Positions 1 through 10,079 of a stretch of DNA of 64,000 nt are shown here, piece by piece. Position numbers and translations under genes: made by a program. This DNA comes from Anastrepha obliqua (taxonomy: Eukaryota > Arthropoda > Insecta > Diptera > Tephritidae). The DNA is taken from positions 33,813,792 through 33,877,791 of the forward strand of contig NC_072892.1 of NCBI RefSeq assembly GCF_027943255.1, in the 5' to 3' direction. The notes under the pieces are model-generated. The model made no database searches and was not told the origin of the DNA. It was given only the letters and a program-made list of their open reading frames with translations. Numbering within the stretch: the first letter of the stretch is position 1; each line of letters opens with the position of its first letter.

Positions 1-1225
1 GCTGAATATTATTTGCTATTGCTTCTTCACAATGCTTACTTTTTTGGTTTACCTGCTTGTGTTTTAGTTTTGTTTGTTCAATTTTTCTTAGCTGAAAAGC
101 GTTTGCGTTTGCACGTGTCTTGAGTTTGTATATTTTATTTCTGTTGTATTCACGCTAATTTTATTTCTGTTTCTCCCCATTTCGGTTTTCTACTTCATTT
201 TGTTTGTACTTTTGCTGGTTTTACGCTACTTCTTCTTTGTCAAATGGTTTAAATCAGAATCCAAAAAGACAAATGAAAACGAAACACAAAAACAAAAACA
301 AAGAAATGAAATAAATTCACTCTTTGTTGTCTTTGATCTCATAATTAGTGCCCTAGGCCCCAGAGTGAACGCCATGTGCCCGCACTGAAAATGCCGATTT
401 TTGCATATTTAATCACAACTATTCGTTACTCGCTCGTTCTCACATCGCGAGAGGTAAGTTAGCGATCGCTCATTTCTTGTTCACCAGATGTTCCGCTGCT
501 TTGCCCGTTCGTTCACTTCATACACGCACACACGGTGGGACTTCTCGCCAGCTCGGTTCTCCAAAAAATTGTTTCACTCAACCCCATTGCGGAACCACGG
601 TGGAGAGAATCTATAATTCTTGTTGTGGAATAGCTCTCTTTATGAATCGTATTCTACATGTTATCTGTGACCGGCTCGCGTTTCTCTATTTTATTGTTTT
701 TATGTGCTTCTTTATCTTTACTTTAGCTTAGCTACCTATCTGAATTTGCCGGCAATTATGCCAATTTAATTGACAGTTAATTGCTTTGTAAATTATTTGT
801 CAAATTAAATAATTGTAAACGCTTAGCGATTATACCATCGCGTTTATACATTCTCTTCCTTGAGTTTAGAAGTAGCGGGGTTTTACAAACGTACATACAT
901 TATGTACTGGGCTTTGTGCCATGTTACATGCAAATAGAATCGTGTAAGACTACTATTTGGAAATGATTTCTGCTTTTGTATACAAGCAACAAGAACAACT
1001 ACGCCTGTTTTTCTTTTTGCGAAGTAGCAAATTAAGAAGCTAGAGCAAATGCCATACGCAATGTATTCTGTAATTCTTTGTTGTACTGAAGTAGAATCTG
1101 AACGAGAGTTTTTAGAGGTGAAGTCGGTATCACGTATGTATATCTTTAATAATAATGTATATATCTCACTCTAAGGTTTCTCTCTATTAATTGACTGGTC
1201 ACAGATGCTAAATAGTTTTAATTTG
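1..1225. other. No recognised gene; mixed-complexity sequence
   Basis: Ordinary non-repetitive sequence with short open frames that show no family resemblance. The only point of interest is a TATA-like octamer at 405-412 followed by a strong donor-like site (GAG then GTAAGT) at 451-459, described separately. Confidence 0.4.
400..460 (+). promoter_or_regulatory. Candidate promoter and short first exon ending at a donor site
   Basis: A TATA-like ATATTTAA at 405-412 lies about 40 bases before a consensus donor, GAG followed by GTAAGT at 454-459. The spacing would give a very short transcribed first exon starting near 435-440. Only these two motifs support it. A first exon on the + strand upstream of pum would fit the multi-promoter layout of this gene in flies, but chance occurrence is quite possible. 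Confidence 0.2.
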
Positions 1226-2187
1226 AATGGACAAAATAACACAATGTGATATTTTGACTTGTTCATTTTTTTTTAATTTTAATAAGAGTATGCTTATTCT
1301 ACAACAAATATCATGCTTTTTTATATTTTTAATTTTAATTTTAACTTTATTTTTTTATAATGGTTTTTTTTTCTATTTTTTCTATTTTTTTTATATTTTG
1401 CATTTTTCTTATTTTTTTTCTATTTATTTTATAATTGTTTTTTTTTTTTTAATTTTAACTTTATATTTTTATGTGTTTTTATATTTTTTAATACATGTAA
1501 TTTTATTTATTTATTATATGTTTTTCTGTTGTTTCTTATCAGTTTAATTAATTTAACATTTTTTTTTTAAGTTTGTATTATTTATTTTTTTGTATTTTGT
1601 AATTTTTTTATAATTGGTTTTTTTCTATTTATTTTATAATTTTTTTCCTATTTATTTTGTAATTGTTTTTTTTTTTATTATTATTATTTTTTCTATAAAT
1701 TTAACTTTTTTTATGTGATTTTATATATTTTAATAAATTTAATTATATTTATTTTTTATATTTTTTTATATTGTTTCTTATAATTTTTTATTTTTCTTTA
1801 TATTTTAATTTTTTTATAATTGGTTTTTTTCTTATTTATTTTATAATTGTGTTTTTGTTTTCTATTTTTTTATTGTTTCCTATAATATTATAATTTTTTT
1901 ATCTTTTTTATATTTTGCTTTTATTTTTTATATTTTTGCTTTTATTTTGTATATATTTTTATATAGTTTCTTTATTTTTCTATATATTTATTTTTTTTTG
2001 TACATATATTAATTTTTTTATTGTATTTTTTTTGTATATATTTTATAAATATATTTTTATATAAATATATTTAGTTTTCATAACTATTTTATTTTTTTTA
2101 TTCATTTTATAAATTTGTTTTCTATTATTCTCTATAAAAATATACCTCATATTACAACAAAAGATATAGATATAAGTTGCACACTTT
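1226..2187. repeat. T-rich low-complexity sequence
   Basis: Almost pure T/A with T runs on the + strand. Phenylalanine-rich frames here are composition artefacts. The copia-type element is inserted at its right edge. Confidence 0.85.
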
Positions 2188-2192
2188 GTACA
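2188..2192. repeat. Target-site duplication, left copy (GTACA)
   Basis: GTACA directly precedes the left LTR and is repeated at 6681-6685 directly after the right LTR. A 5-bp duplication is the normal footprint of a copia-type integrase. Confidence 0.93.
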
Positions 2193-2419
2193 TGTAAGGT
2201 TATTTTAACTTTATATAACACATCCGGGAACAAAGGAAACGCACGTTTAAACTGCTCGGTTGCTTTATTTCAACTGACTGTACATATTAAAACTAAGAAT
2301 AACGGCTGAACCAAAATGTTCATGGCCAACTATGATTCTTACAAATCATGGCCTGCTATGATTCTTACAATCATTGTTTGCTGTGATTCTTACAATCACG
2401 GGTTGCTATGATTCTTACA
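2193..2419 (-). repeat. Copia-type 3' LTR
   Basis: It starts with TG and ends with CA, is 227 bp long and matches the other LTR at 6454-6680 at every base compared. The LTR contains short internal repeats of the motif TGATTCTTACA (four copies near 2330-2419). Confidence 0.95.
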
Positions 2420-2431
2420 ATTCTCCCTCTC
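2420..2431 (-). other. Polypurine tract for plus-strand priming
   Basis: Read on the minus strand, GAGAGGGAGAAT sits directly before the 3' LTR, where a retrotransposon primes its second DNA strand. Confidence 0.75.
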
Positions 2432-2537
2432 AACCCAGTTATATTATAAATTACATTTTTCAAAATTTTCCGTATTTTAATATTTTCATTACGACAAAAC
2501 TGTAATAATAATATTGCTACTTTTGAGTACATTTTAA

Positions 2538-5500
2538 TTACATTGTAAGCTTTAGCAATTTACATCCATTTTTATGTTTCAATTTCTTTAAAAATTTAGT
2601 CATTATATCTGCTGCATTTGCATCAGAATTTACAAAATGTACCTCGATTTCGCCCTTTCCAAACAACTCACGGACGTAATGAAATCTTAAATCTATGTGT
2701 TTACTGCGCTTGTGCACCATCGGGTTCTTCAGTAAAAATTGTGCACTTTGATTATCGCAATACATGTTCGTAGGTTCATTTACGTATCCGTCATACCCCA
2801 TTTCATGCAACAACGCCCGAAGAAAAACAACATCTTTTGCGCCTTGACATAGAGCTATATATTCTGCCTCCATTGTACTGAGGGCAACGATAGACTGCTT
2901 TTTTGATTCCCAAGAAACCAGACCATCAGACATGAATACTACGTAACCGCTGTATGATTTGCGATCAGATACGTCACCAGCCCAGTCGGAATCTGTGTAG
3001 CACACCAAATTTTCGCCTGTAGATGAATAAGTTATTTTCGCTGCTGAACTCTGCTTCAAATATCGTAACACGTGCTTCGCAGCTTTAAAATGTTCTTCAT
3101 GTGGATGATTATTAAATTGTGATAATTTAGATACAACATGGGCGATATCTGGCCTAGATATTACCGCCAGGTACATCAACCCTCCGATTAAACTTTGGTA
3201 TCGCATCGCGTCAATATCGTTACACTGCTTCTCACACTTCTTGAGTACCGTGCCATCAACCCAAGGTGTAGTTGCCGACTTGCATGAGTCCATTCCCCAT
3301 GTTTTAAGAAGTTGATTCACATAATGTTCTTGATGAATTGATATTGTGCCAGTAGATGCATCTCTCTCTATTTCCATACCCAAATAAAACGATACCGGCC
3401 CTTTATCTACAGCTTCAACAAACTCATTTAGCTGCTTTAAAATAATTTTCGTCTGCCCTGCATTAGAGCAAGCTAACAGCATATCATCCACGTACAAACC
3501 AATAAGACACATGGAACTATACTCCCTCTTAAAATATACACAACTATCCGCTTGACATCTTTTGAAGCCCATAGTCGTGAGGATTTCGGAGATATTTTTG
3601 TTCCACTCGCGGCCTGCCTGTTTAAGACCGTAGATGAGTTTAATTAATTTGCAAACCTTATTGGGGTATCTTGAACTTTCAAACGCTAATGGTTGTACCA
3701 TGAAGACGTCTTCGTTTAAATCACCATTTAAATAAGCTGATACCACATCGACATGATTAACCACCAGTTGGTACTTCGCTGCTAAAGCCAACAACAATCG
3801 AATGGTCGAATGTCGTACAACAGGTGCGTAAGTCTTGGTGTAATCAATGTTGCGCCTTTGGGAGCACCCCTGAGCTACCAATCTCGCTTTGTACTTTTCG
3901 ATACGACCACATGGTTTTCGCTTCTTGGTGAACACCCACCTACAACCAATGACGTTTTCATGTTTTGGTCGGTCCACCAACACCCACGTATTATTTTTAA
4001 TAAGCGAATCGAACTCTATTTGCATAGCTTCCTCCCAATATTCACGTTCTGGCGAAGACAAAGCTTCTTCTACAGTTTCAGGACTCTCAGCAATGTAATT
4101 TAAAACCTCTACCTCATTATACCGTCTTTTTGGTCTACCAACAGTACCTGTTCGTAATAATTTTGGTCTTCCTCGACCTCTTTTTCGCGTAACTACCGGG
4201 TCGTTTTCTTCATCTAAAGAATACCCCTCATCATCATCATCGCCATTGTCTTCGAGTTGCTCTTCAACAACACTTTCATTCTGAATTTCACCGCACTTGC
4301 CAGCATCCGATGGATATGACTCTTTCATTTCATGGTAGAAAGGTACTTCTTCACTAACGTCTTCTTGTATTAAAATTGGTTCAAAAGACGATTCAAAAAA
4401 CATACAATCACGAGCTATAACAATACTTCGCTTGTTTTGATTATAAAGTCTATAGCCTTTAGCACTTCCGGCATAGCCAACAAATTTTAGTTTAGTGCCT
4501 TTTGTATCGAATTTGCCACCCTTATATGGCCCTTTCTTTAAAGCCACCACGTCACAGCCAAAAATTTTCAAATGTGACACCGAAGGTTTCCTTTTATACC
4601 ACACTTGATAAGGAGTTAAGTTTTTCAACACTTTAGTTATTGTTCTATTTCTCAAGTACACCGATGTATTAATGGCTTCTCCCCACAAATATTGAGGCAA
4701 TGTCGAACTTTCGAGTAAACAACGCGCCATTTCCACTAATGTTCTGTTCGCTCTCTCAGCCACGCCATTTTGTTGAGGCGAATAGTTAACTGAAGTTTGA
4801 TGAACAATACCCCTTTCACTAAAATACCGCTTAAACATCATATTGGCAAACTCTTTACCATTATCACTTCTCACAGTTTTTATTTTCCGGCCTATCTGTG
4901 TCTCCGCAGTCACAGCAAAATGTTTAAATGCATCAAAAGCATCAGATTTATTTTTCAAAAAATACACTGTCATATAACGGGAGAAATCATCAATAAATGT
5001 AATGAAATATGACGCTCCCCCCAACGATTTAACCCGCATGGGACCACAAAGATCTGTATGAATCAAGTCCAGCACGTTTTCCGATAATACCCTACCATAT
5101 GCATTGTAAGGCAAGCTACGAATTTTGCAAACAGCACAAGTTACACACTGATAGTTATGAACGCCACTTATATTCAAACCTCGTACCAGATTTTTGTTTG
5201 ACAGGATTCGCAAATCGTTTATATTTACATGTCCGAATCTTTTATGCCACTTTTCTAACATTTTGTTTTCAATTAAGGCATTTAACTTTTCAACCGGCTT
5301 TCTAATTGTCATTTTAACTACAAATACACCACCGACTAACTTTGCTTTTAACATGCTTTCTCCTTCTTTTGTTTCCATTAATGCGTAATTTTCCGAAAAT
5401 TTTATTGAATGACCGTATTCTATGGCTTTGCCAATTGAGAAAAAATTTGATTTTAGTTCAGGAACATACCACACATTATGTAAAATTATGTTCATAAATT

Positions 5501-6161
5501 CCGTTTTTAAGCTCACCGTACCTATACCTTTCGCATAAATTGTTTTTCCCGTTGCAAGCACTATTTCTTGCCTTCTGGGCTCAATTGAGTTGAAAAAACT
5601 TTGTTCCATACACATGTGCGAACTAGCACCACTGTCCAAAATCCACGTGTCACTATCATTTTTTCGCTCTTCAAACAAACAACATGCCTTTTCATTTCTT
5701 TTTTCTTTAGGCATTGACACTTTACACTGGGCACGTATATGTCCCTTTTTGCCACATTTAAAACACACAATTTTTTGTCGACTTTTGGACTTGGCCAAAA
5801 ACACCTTTTCATCAGGAGTTGAACACTTTTCATTTTGGCGTATTTCGCTTTCCAAAATTTTTGACACCAACGCATCGAATTTCGGCAAAGTATCCCGGCT
5901 TTCAATAGCCACTACAAAACTTTCCATCTCATCAGGGAGACTACAGAGAAGCAAAATTGAGATGAAATCGTCTGGCACCACAATTCCTATTTCTCTAAGA
6001 TCCTCAACAATTGAACGAAACTCATTTACACGCGCTGCGAACTTGTCTTGCATGGAAATTTTGAAGTGTATTAACTTTTTAAATAGAGCAACCTTACGCG
6101 CGGCACTATCTGTGCAATAAATTGAATTTAGGACCCGCCACGCTTCCTTGAAGTTGCACAA
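2538..6161 (-). CDS. Copia-type Gag-Pol polyprotein, main open frame
   Basis: The open frame encodes 1207 residues. In order it shows the C-terminal part of Gag with a CCHC zinc knuckle (residues about 133-146) and an aspartic protease with DSGA at 176-179. The integrase follows, with an HHCC zinc region (about 306-346) and a D,D35E triad at D370, D433 and E469. The reverse transcriptase has its YVDD active site at about 890-893, and the RNase H has TDSDWAG near 1056-1062. The frame ends in the usual C-terminal tail. Protease, integrase and RT before RNase H is the Ty1/copia order. The methionine at 6161 is not the true start: the N-terminal part of Gag is in another frame at 6128-6382. All visible catalytic residues are present. 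Confidence 0.93.
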   Translation of the reverse strand: MCNFKEAWRVLNSIYCTDSAARKVALFKKLIHFKISMQDKFAARVNEFRSIVEDLREIGIVVPDDFISILLLCSLPDEMESFVVAIESRDTLPKFDALVSKILESEIRQNEKCSTPDEKVFLAKSKSRQKIVCFKCGKKGHIRAQCKVSMPKEKRNEKACCLFEERKNDSDTWILDSGASSHMCMEQSFFNSIEPRRQEIVLATGKTIYAKGIGTVSLKTEFMNIILHNVWYVPELKSNFFSIGKAIEYGHSIKFSENYALMETKEGESMLKAKLVGGVFVVKMTIRKPVEKLNALIENKMLEKWHKRFGHVNINDLRILSNKNLVRGLNISGVHNYQCVTCAVCKIRSLPYNAYGRVLSENVLDLIHTDLCGPMRVKSLGGASYFITFIDDFSRYMTVYFLKNKSDAFDAFKHFAVTAETQIGRKIKTVRSDNGKEFANMMFKRYFSERGIVHQTSVNYSPQQNGVAERANRTLVEMARCLLESSTLPQYLWGEAINTSVYLRNRTITKVLKNLTPYQVWYKRKPSVSHLKIFGCDVVALKKGPYKGGKFDTKGTKLKFVGYAGSAKGYRLYNQNKRSIVIARDCMFFESSFEPILIQEDVSEEVPFYHEMKESYPSDAGKCGEIQNESVVEEQLEDNGDDDDEGYSLDEENDPVVTRKRGRGRPKLLRTGTVGRPKRRYNEVEVLNYIAESPETVEEALSSPEREYWEEAMQIEFDSLIKNNTWVLVDRPKHENVIGCRWVFTKKRKPCGRIEKYKARLVAQGCSQRRNIDYTKTYAPVVRHSTIRLLLALAAKYQLVVNHVDVVSAYLNGDLNEDVFMVQPLAFESSRYPNKVCKLIKLIYGLKQAGREWNKNISEILTTMGFKRCQADSCVYFKREYSSMCLIGLYVDDMLLACSNAGQTKIILKQLNEFVEAVDKGPVSFYLGMEIERDASTGTISIHQEHYVNQLLKTWGMDSCKSATTPWVDGTVLKKCEKQCNDIDAMRYQSLIGGLMYLAVISRPDIAHVVSKLSQFNNHPHEEHFKAAKHVLRYLKQSSAAKITYSSTGENLVCYTDSDWAGDVSDRKSYSGYVVFMSDGLVSWESKKQSIVALSTMEAEYIALCQGAKDVVFLRALLHEMGYDGYVNEPTNMYCDNQSAQFLLKNPMVHKRSKHIDLRFHYVRELFGKGEIEVHFVNSDANAADIMTKFLKKLKHKNGCKLLKLTM

Positions 6162-6382
6162 CTTTTTACGTGTATTAATTCGCTAGATTTTACGCACAAT
6201 GTAATTGTTGCCAATGCTTTCTGGTCACTTTTTACCCAGAGAGCCCTTGCAATCTCTTCGTCCGGCTTTTCGCCAACCACATATTCCCACAAATCTAATG
6301 TTACTAACAGGCTTTTTACCTGTACCGACCACGTCGCGTAATTGTCCTGGGAAAGTTTTTCAATATTTGCGATTGCACTCAT
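6128..6382 (-). pseudogene. N-terminal part of copia-type Gag, frame-broken
   Basis: This frame starts with a good methionine just after the primer site and leader and has the copia-type Gag N-terminus (an LSQDNYATWS-like segment, residues 10-19). It stops at 6128 while the Gag homology goes on in the overlapping frame of the main polyprotein. The shift lies around 6161-6175, next to a run of five identical bases. A single-base loss there explains it. As sequenced, the polyprotein cannot be made from its normal start unless the ribosome shifts frame. Confidence 0.85.
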
Positions 6383-6437
6383 TTTTCCGTATCAACGCGA
6401 TACCCAAAAACGAAACAAAATCAATTGCCCACGTGAT

Positions 6438-6451
6438 CTGGGCCCATAACC
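6438..6451 (-). other. Copia-style primer binding site
   Basis: Read on the minus strand, GGTTATGGGCCCAG starts two bases inside the 5' LTR boundary. Copia is known to prime with an internal fragment of initiator methionine tRNA, and this sequence is the one I know from copia itself, so priming is probably by the same half-tRNA. Confidence 0.85.
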
Positions 6452-6453
6452 AA

Positions 6454-6680
6454 TGTAAGGTTATTTTAACTTTATATAACACATCCGGGAACAAAGGAAA
6501 CGCACGTTTAAACTGCTCGGTTGCTTTATTTCAACTGACTGTACATATTAAAACTAAGAATAACGGCTGAACCAAAATGTTCATGGCCAACTATGATTCT
6601 TACAAATCATGGCCTGCTATGATTCTTACAATCATTGTTTGCTGTGATTCTTACAATCACGGGTTGCTATGATTCTTACA
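6454..6680 (-). repeat. Copia-type 5' LTR
   Basis: 227 bp, TG...CA, identical to the LTR at 2193-2419. It should carry the promoter for the minus-strand transcript. The right-hand GTACA duplication follows at 6681-6685. Confidence 0.95.
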
Positions 6681-6685
6681 GTACA

Positions 6686-7809
6686 AAATTAAAAATGTCT
6701 TAAAAAAGTAAGAGTTTTTAGTTAGAAATATTATAAAATTCTGAAAATTACAGAAAAAAAGAAAAGTAGTCAAAACTGGTCCAAATATGGGGGTTCTATT
6801 ATTTTGTCCTCAAGTGTATGTAAATATATTTTACCATGGCATTCTTTTAATTTCGTTGATGAAAAAAAAACAACAAAACAATCCCGGAGTACTTAACGAG
6901 TTTTAACGTAAATCGCTGCATGAACTGAATATCATTTCAGAAATGGAATTTAAAAACTCTTTCGAGAATTCAACAAAACTATGGCGTAATTGTATTTTGC
7001 TGCAGGTGAACGAAATTGATTTGGAAAAATAAAGTTTGTAAAATGTATAAATAAAACCTCTATTTCCAATTCGATCGCAGTAGCGTAGTTGTGTTGTCAT
7101 TCATGTTTTAAAATTTGCACTCATTTGTATCGAAAGTACAAAATTAAATCTTTAGTGTTGGTCTAAAAATAAGTATTCAGCAAAAAAATTTCAAGTTCAC
7201 GGCGTACTAAAGAGAACACTAACAAAAACATTTCAAGGTTTTTGTCGTCATTCACGCTAAAAGGGTGAATTCTGATTCTTTTTCTCTCGGCCTACAGTTT
7301 CTCGCGTCTAAGTTACACTCTGGAATGCTCATTTGCACAGCATAGCGAGTTTTGCTGCTAGAGGCATTTGGTGGTAAAAAAATGTTGACAGCTTCATTTA
7401 TTGAAAGTCGTCACGCCAATCGGTACAACGAACCTTGTCGAACTTTTTAATTACTGTCCGCTTTTTTTTCTTACATTTTTTTTTTCATTTCTCTCTTCAG
7501 CTGCTAGCTCCTAACTTGTTACACATGTTTCCGCGATGATCCAATCTACGAGTACAGAAGCAGCGGTAAAACGTGTTCTCCAATGGAGTAGGCATTCTTC
7601 TTTTCTTTCGTTTTCATTCTATTTTGATTGCTGCTGGTTTTCTTGCTTTTTTTCAAGGCAGCAGGCAGGAAATTTTTTAATGCCAGACAAGAGTAGTTCT
7701 TTTGGTGGATGGTTGGTATTATTGGCAACACTATTTTCTGTCTATCCGTCATTGGGTGTTGAGTGATCACTCGAACTTAGAATAGCTCATGAAATAAGCA
7801 AATCATGTG
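6686..7809. other. No recognised gene
   Basis: Non-repetitive AT-rich sequence. Open frames here are short and match no family I know. Confidence 0.4.
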
Positions 7810-7858
7810 ACGAGTGCCACCAACTAAGCTGTTAAAACAACAACAACGAGTGCCACCA
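7810..7858 (+). mobile_element. Tiny retroinsertion: 23-24 bp with CAA tail between direct repeats
   Basis: The 13-mer ACGAGTGCCACCA at 7810-7822 is repeated at 7846-7858. Between the copies is a short segment ending in CAACAACAA. A long target duplication plus a simple-repeat tail is what an extremely 5'-truncated non-LTR retrotransposon insertion leaves. Other non-LTR ends in this window carry the same CAA tail. Confidence 0.6.
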
Positions 7859-7993
7859 GCGCGTAATAATTTGTTTGGAGGGTACCTAAATGCATATACG
7901 CCTACGGGGAGGTATTCGATGTTGTGTGTGGTTTTTGACGTGATAACGTCTTATAATTCGATTTAACAGGCTGCACGCACGAAAAAATGTGTC

Positions 7994-8380
7994 GTTACCT
8001 TGCTCATTACTGTTCATATGTAGTTACCTTGCTCATATTAGTGTTACCTTGCTCATTACTGTTCATATGTAGTTACCTTGCTCATATGTAGTTACCTTGC
8101 TCATATGTAGTTACCTTGCTCATATTAGTGTTACCTTGCTCATATGTAGTTACCTTGCTCATATGTAGTTACCTTGCTCATATGTAGTTACCTTGCTCAT
8201 ATGTAGTTACCTTGCTCATATTAGTGTTACCTTGCTCATATGTAGTTACCTTGCTCATATGTAGTTACCTTGCTCATATGTAGTTACCTTGCTCATATGT
8301 AGTTACCTTGCTCATATGTAGTTACCTTGCTCATATTAGTGTTACCTTGCTCATATGTATTTAGTTACCTTGCTCATTGC
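7994..8380 (+). repeat. Minisatellite, about 19 copies of a 19-bp unit
   Basis: The core TTACCTTGCTCAT recurs about 19 times. The usual spacing is 19 bp (AGTTACCTTGCTCATATGT), with 20-bp variants ending ATTAGTG and two longer copies at the left end. The array continues directly into a non-repeated segment near 8381-8480. Confidence 0.9.
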
Positions 8381-8692
8381 ATTGAATGAACTGCAAGCGA
8401 AAGAGTGGAAGGAACGACAAAGCAAACAAAGCAAACGAACGGCAACGTTCGACATCTTGCTCTCCCCTACTTAAGTGAGCGTATATATGTATGTATGTAT
8501 ATGCGCATATGTACATATATAAATTCACGTATTTGTATTGGCATATGCCTTCTTATTGATTATTATTATTTTGATTTACTTGAAGAATTTCAAATAAAAC
8601 CAAGTTTGTTAATAATACCTGTTGTTTTAATGTTATTATTATTATTTTTTTATTATATCTGAAGGAAAAAATGTATGGTAATATTTACCATA
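8381..8692. other. Spacer between minisatellite and Helitron end
   Basis: A short unique segment (8381-8480) is followed by AT-rich sequence with TATG-type simple repeats. No gene is seen. Confidence 0.4.
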
Positions 8693-10079
8693 TCTATACT
8701 AATATTATAAAGAGGAAAACTTTGTTTGTTTGGTTGTAATGAATAGGCTCAAAAACTACTGGACCGATTTTAAAAATTCTTTCACCATTCGAAAGCTACA
8801 TCACGAGTAACATGGATTATATTTTATTTTGGAAATAGGGCTCGAGATATAGGTCAAAACGTGGACCCGGGTAACCTTCGGATGTGTATGTACAATATGG
8901 GTATCAAATGAAAGCTGTTGATAAGTGCTTTAATACGGGGTAATTTTCATACCTATTGATGACTAGGGTCTGGAAATATATGCCAAAACGTGGACCCGCC
9001 GTGTCTTTGCACCGAATTAAACCAAACTTACACACATTGTTAAGTAGGTATTGAAGATGATTTCCGTATAGTTTGAATACCTATTGGTAGATAGGGTCTC
9101 GAGATATAGGTCAAAACGTTGACCCGGGTAACCTTCGGATGTGTATGTACAATATGGGTATCAAATGGAAGCTGTTGGTGAATGCTTTAGTTCAGAGTAT
9201 TTCCATCCGCTCCGTGACTAGGGTCTCGAGATAGAGACCAAAACGTGGACCCTAGAATGTGTTTGTACAATATGGATATCAAATGAAAGCTGTTGATAAG
9301 TGCTTTAATAGGGGGTAATTTTCATACCTATTGATGACTAGGGTCTGGAAATATATGCCAAAACGTGGACCCGCCGTGTCTTTGCACCGAATTAAACCAA
9401 ACTTACACACATTGTTAAGGAGGTATTGAAGATGGTTTCCGTATTGTTTGGGTACATATTGGTAGATATGGTCTCGAGATATAGGTCAAAACGTGGACCC
9501 GGGTAACCTTCGGATGTGTATGTACAATATGGGTATCAAATGGAAGCTGTTGGTGAAAGCTTTAGTTCAGAGTATTTCCATCCGTTCCGTGACTAGGGTC
9601 TCGAGATAGAGACCAAAACGTGGACCCTAGAATGTGTTTGTACAATATGGATATCAAATGAAAGCTGTTGATAAGTGTTTTAATACGGGGTAATTTTCAT
9701 ACCTATTGATGACCAGGGTCTCGACATATATGCCAAAACGGGGACCCGCCGTGTCTTTGAACCGAATTAAACCAAACTTACACACATTGTTAAGTAGGTA
9801 TTGAAGATGATTTCCGTATAGTTTGAATACCTATTGGTAGATAGGGTCTCGAGATATAGGTCAAAACGTTGACCCGGGTAACCTTCGGATGTGTATGTAC
9901 AATATGGGTATCAAATGGAAGCTGTTGGTGAATGCTTTAGTTCAGAGTATTTCCATCTGCTCCGTGACTGGGGTCTCGAGATATAGGTCAAAACGCGGAC
10001 CCGGGTTACCTTTGGTTGTGTATGTACAATATGGGTATCAAATGAAAGCTGTTGATAAGTGCTTTAATACGGGGTAATT
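8693..10079 (+). mobile_element. Helitron-like element, 5' part (3' end missing)
   Basis: The segment starts with TCTATACTAATATTATAAAG directly after an A, the A|TC junction expected for Helitron insertion. Similar 5' ends are widespread in insect Helitrons. The body is a tandem array whose repeat unit is also found in the Helitron at 16274-18842. No CTAG end with hairpin follows. The array stops inside a unit at 10079, where the TTATG microsatellite begins. No Rep/helicase frame is present, so it is non-autonomous. Confidence 0.75.
8840..10079 (+). repeat. Higher-order tandem repeat, about 375-bp unit of three subunits
   Basis: The motif ATCAAATGAAAGCTGTTGAT recurs near 8900, 9276, 9652 and 10036, a period of about 375-385 bp. 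Each unit holds three diverged subunits of about 125 bp, each marked by CAAAACG(T/G)GGACCC and a TATCAAATG(A/G)AAGCTGTTG segment. The third and first units share subunit order, so the array grew by copying the trimer. Confidence 0.85.

Larger units (their letters stand above)
2193..6680 (-). mobile_element. Copia-type (Ty1/copia) LTR retrotransposon, nearly complete
   Basis: A 4488-bp element lies on the minus strand, bounded by two 227-bp LTRs that I read as identical base for base, with a GTACA target duplication on both sides. It has a copia-style primer binding site next to the 5' LTR, a purine-rich tract before the 3' LTR, and one polyprotein in Ty1/copia order: Gag, protease, integrase, reverse transcriptase, RNase H. 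There is no envelope frame. Identical LTRs mean a very recent insertion. One frame break in gag near 6161-6175 is the only lesion seen. Its place beside a run of identical bases leaves open whether it is a real mutation or a sequencing error. Confidence 0.96.

Noticed and set aside
1227..1547. Phe/Leu-rich frame that looks like a membrane protein
   Set aside because: Composition artefact of T-rich sequence. The same applies to frames at 14297, 14877, 18811, 29077, 46774, 55868 and 60797-61363.
4797..6120. Several + strand frames of 60-176 codons inside the copia-type element
   Set aside because: Antisense shadows of the retrotransposon polyprotein.
7994..8380. CRISPR-like array (about 19 regular repeats)
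   Set aside because: Units are head-to-tail without variable spacers and the genome is a fly; it is a minisatellite.
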